Below, in pieces: positions 6,651-7,801 of a stretch of 7,801 bases of DNA (within the stretch, counting starts at the first letter, position 1; each line of letters opens with the position of its first letter). The stretch is from Clostridia bacterium (GTDB taxonomy: Bacteria > Bacillota_A > Clostridia > Oscillospirales > CAG-272). The translations under genes were made by a program, and so were the position numbers. The notes under the pieces are model-generated. The model saw nothing but the letters and a program-made list of their open reading frames with translations. It had not been told where the DNA came from and did no database searches. The stretch lies in contig JAFQLN010000195.1 in assembly GCA_017414585.1 (NCBI GenBank), positions 1 to 7,801 on the forward strand, read 5' to 3'.

Positions 6651-7427
6651 TCAGATTTCCACGCTGTCGCCGCAGGCAAGATACGACAGTCGGCTCATGC
6701 GCTTTTCCATATAACGAAACTGTTCTTCCCCCGTACAGTGACAGGTATAATACTGCGTCGGGTATGACTCCAGAATGCGGGCGGCTTCATCCAGTTCCTG
6801 ACCGGGCGCGATTTTGGAATAATGAAATCCGCCGACAAGCACATCGGGCTCGAAATAATCGACAATATCCAGAATTCCCCGGTGACTGCATCCGCTCAGA
6901 AGCACACGTTTTCCGTTTTCCTCGATCAGCAGATACTGCTCGTGCCGGAAATCGTCGGGAACAAAAACGCCGTTTTCACAGACGGTCAGACCGAAGCTGC
7001 CTTTATCGTGCCGGCGCGGCATGGTTTCACCGGAGAAAAGCGTCAGTCCCTCTCCGATTTTCATGCCGTCAGCCGCAAGTACAAGCCGGGGATGGTGCTG
7101 CAGACTGCGGTCCAGTCCGATATATTTCTGCGTTCCGTTGTAATGCGGTTCAAACGCATAGGGGGACAGGTACACGGGCGCTGTCCGGTTCATTTCAAGA
7201 AAGCGGGACAGTCCGCCGCCGTGGTCGTAATGTCCGTGGGAAAGAACGGCAAGATCGGCTTTTTCGGGTGCGCACCCCAGAATCCGTGCGTTTTCGGCAA
7301 ACAGTTCCGTCTGTCCCATATCAAAAAGAAGGGTACAGGACGCCGTTTCGACAAACAGGCTCAGTCCGTGTTCGGTCTGCACATCCGCGCGCCCTGCTGT
7401 ATTTTCAAGAAGCACTGTCAGAAGCAT
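6651..7427 (-). CDS. Metallo-beta-lactamase-fold metal-dependent hydrolase (COG1237 type)
   Basis: This 258-residue protein has the metal-binding signature S-H-G-H-Y-D-H at 63-69 (His64, His66, Asp68, His69), preceded by F-D-M-G-Q at 35-39. The later blocks are typical of the COG1237 branch: D-D-F-x-H-E-Q-Y-L at 158-166, L-L-S-G-C-S-H-R-G-I at 176-185, G-G-F-H at 199-202 and T-C-H-C-T-G at 228-233. That branch includes the archaeal enzyme annotated as 7,8-dihydropterin-6-methyl-4-(beta-D-ribofuranosyl)-aminobenzene-5'-phosphate synthase. Bacterial members are uncharacterised hydrolases, so no substrate is claimed. The length is normal, all expected metal ligands appear present, and there is no signal peptide, so it should be cytoplasmic. 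ATG 7425-7427 has GGGGAGG at 7435-7441, seven bases upstream. The gene is monocistronic, with its own promoter at 7469-7497 and the 6577-6629 hairpin downstream. Confidence 0.9.
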   Translation of the reverse strand: MLLTVLLENTAGRADVQTEHGLSLFVETASCTLLFDMGQTELFAENARILGCAPEKADLAVLSHGHYDHGGGLSRFLEMNRTAPVYLSPYAFEPHYNGTQKYIGLDRSLQHHPRLVLAADGMKIGEGLTLFSGETMPRRHDKGSFGLTVCENGVFVPDDFRHEQYLLIEENGKRVLLSGCSHRGILDIVDYFEPDVLVGGFHYSKIAPGQELDEAARILESYPTQYYTCHCTGEEQFRYMEKRMSRLSYLACGDSVEI

Positions 7428-7468
7428 GGTTCAACCTCCCCGATGTTTTTTGAGACAGGTTTGCCTTT

Positions 7469-7497
7469 ATTATACACCTTTCCGTCAAAAAACGCAA
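7469..7497 (-). promoter_or_regulatory. Sigma-A promoter of the metallo-hydrolase gene
   Basis: On the minus strand, a weak -35 TTGCGT (7492-7497) is followed by a 17-base spacer and a perfect -10 TATAAT (7469-7474). Transcription would start near 7462, leaving a leader of about 35 bases that contains the GGGGAGG site. A TTGACG nearby (7482-7487) is only 8 bases from the -10 and cannot serve as its -35. Confidence 0.65.
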
Positions 7498-7560
7498 GAA
7501 CTCGCTGTCCGCTGTTCTGCCGCAGATTTCCGGCTGTGTGAGGTTCTCCGATACGCTGTA

Positions 7561-7602
7561 AACAACAAAAAACCAGTGACCTCTTACGAAAATCACCGGT
7601 TT
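7561..7602 (-). terminator. Intrinsic terminator on the minus strand upstream of the hydrolase promoter
   Basis: AAACCAGTGA (7570-7579) and TCACCGGTTT (7593-7602) form a 10-pair stem with one A/C mismatch and a 13-base loop. Read on the minus strand, the stem is followed by TTTTTTGTTGTT, a good U-tract. On the plus strand only three T follow, so the minus direction is meant. It would stop transcripts coming from the right-hand, possibly mobile-element, gene before they reach the hydrolase promoter. Confidence 0.65.
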
Positions 7603-7642
7603 CATGGTACACCACGCAGGACTTAATCTGCCTGCCGAAAAC

Positions 7643-7672
7643 AAAAAAACGAAGCCACCTGAGGGTGTGTTC
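7643..7672 (-). terminator. Weak candidate terminator on the minus strand
   Basis: On the minus strand GAA and CACC (plus-strand 7670-7672 and 7664-7667) pair with GGTG and TTC (7656-7659 and 7651-7653) around a CTCA loop, with a two-base internal mismatch. A run of seven T follows (A7643-7649 on the plus strand). The stem is short, so this is tentative. It lies 44 bases past the stop of the right-edge minus-strand gene. Confidence 0.4.
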
Positions 7673-7700
7673 CAATAAGACAGTATAATAAGTTTTGGGT

Positions 7701-7728
7701 AAACGGCATGATTCGTCATGCCGTTTTT
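7701..7728. repeat. Perfect 11-bp inverted repeat with TTCG loop at the end of the right-edge gene
   Basis: AAACGGCATGA (7701-7711) pairs perfectly with TCATGCCGTTT (7716-7726) across a TTCG tetraloop. Followed by TTTTT-CCC-TTTT on the plus strand, it has the form of an intrinsic terminator in that direction, yet no plus-strand gene precedes it. On the minus strand the stop codon of the partial gene (7716-7718) lies inside the stem, and only three T follow. It could be a weak terminator of that gene or an element-end structure. Confidence 0.7.
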
Positions 7729-7801
7729 CCCTTTTGAATGTCATAGAGTAAATTGGCGGGAAGAATACCGATGTAGTTATAACTGATTTCTACATCCTGC
7801 A
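7716..7801 (-). CDS. C-terminal fragment of a probable large serine recombinase (DUF4368-like tail), cut by the window edge
   Basis: Only 27 complete codons before a TGA at 7716-7718 are visible on the minus strand; the gene continues beyond 7801. The peptide runs Q-D-V-E-I-S-Y-N-Y-I-G-I-L-P, followed by A-N-L-L-Y-D-I-Q-K-G-K-T-A. The alternating V-E-I-x-Y-N-x-I-G pattern near a C-terminus is what I know from DUF4368-containing site-specific serine recombinases of clostridial mobile elements, which end in strands like V-E-I-Y-F-N-F-I-G. These enzymes integrate and excise transposons and prophages through a catalytic N-terminal serine domain, which is not visible here. The identification rests on about a dozen residues and could be wrong. 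No start, ribosome site or promoter can be assessed. If correct, a mobile element lies to the right. Confidence 0.45.
   Translation of the reverse strand, partial: QDVEISYNYIGILPANLLYDIQKGKTA

Larger units (their letters stand above)
7498..7715. other. Intergenic region without a gene I can support
   Basis: No frame here has a ribosome site, a family motif or a start that stands out. It holds the two minus-strand candidate terminators, a small GCAGG/CCTGC stem (7616-7620 with 7631-7635, 10-base loop), and an isolated TATAAT (7684-7689) without a -35 at a suitable distance. If the right-edge gene is a recombinase, the element's attachment site should lie in or near this stretch. Confidence 0.6.

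Noticed and set aside
6611..7541. Long plus-strand frames opposite the metallo-hydrolase
   Set aside because: The minus-strand gene has a full set of metal-ligand motifs, a ribosome site and a promoter; these frames have none.
7684..7689. Perfect TATAAT on the plus strand
   Set aside because: No -35 at 16-18 bases, and any transcript would meet the 7701-7728 hairpin almost at once, so it is not called a promoter.
7405..7744. Two overlapping minus-strand frames of about 105 codons in the right intergenic region
   Set aside because: No ribosome site or recognisable family. They run through the hydrolase promoter and predicted terminators.

Overview
The window looks like a chromosomal segment of a Bacillota bacterium, most likely a sporulation-capable clostridium of the Oscillospiraceae/Ruminococcaceae kind. 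The grounds are strong AGGAGG-type ribosome binding sites, lipobox lipoproteins, tight operon spacing, sigma-A promoters, a YjcZ-like Cys/Gly-rich mini-protein and GC-rich codon choice. This is inference, because no rRNA or other taxonomic marker is present.

Layout. (1) Positions 1-5304, plus strand: three tandem paralogous lipoprotein genes, the first cut by the window edge. The two complete ones pair a beta-propeller-like N-terminal half with a C-terminal half that reads as an extracellular solute-binding protein. No permease or ATPase gene lies in the window. A bidirectional terminator (5322-5365) closes the array. (2) Positions 5402-5566, minus strand: a 54-residue Cys/Gly-rich protein with one membrane segment. 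It is preceded by a good match to a late-sporulation (sigma-K type) promoter. (3) Positions 5634-6554, plus strand: a near-consensus sigma-A promoter drives an unrecognised 83-residue protein and then a CYTH-domain (triphosphate tunnel metalloenzyme) protein, ending in a strong hairpin terminator. (4) Positions 6651-7497, minus strand: a COG1237-type metallo-beta-lactamase-fold hydrolase with its own promoter. (5) Positions 7498-7801: no complete gene, several hairpins, and at the right edge the last 27 codons of a minus-strand gene. Its tail resembles the end of DUF4368-type serine recombinases, so a mobile element may begin here and continue to the right.

The genes do not form one obvious pathway. 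The most interesting parts are the propeller plus binding-protein paralog array, the mini-protein with its spore-type promoter, and the possible mobile-element edge. I found no CRISPR array, tRNA, rRNA, toxin-antitoxin pair or recognisable defence system.
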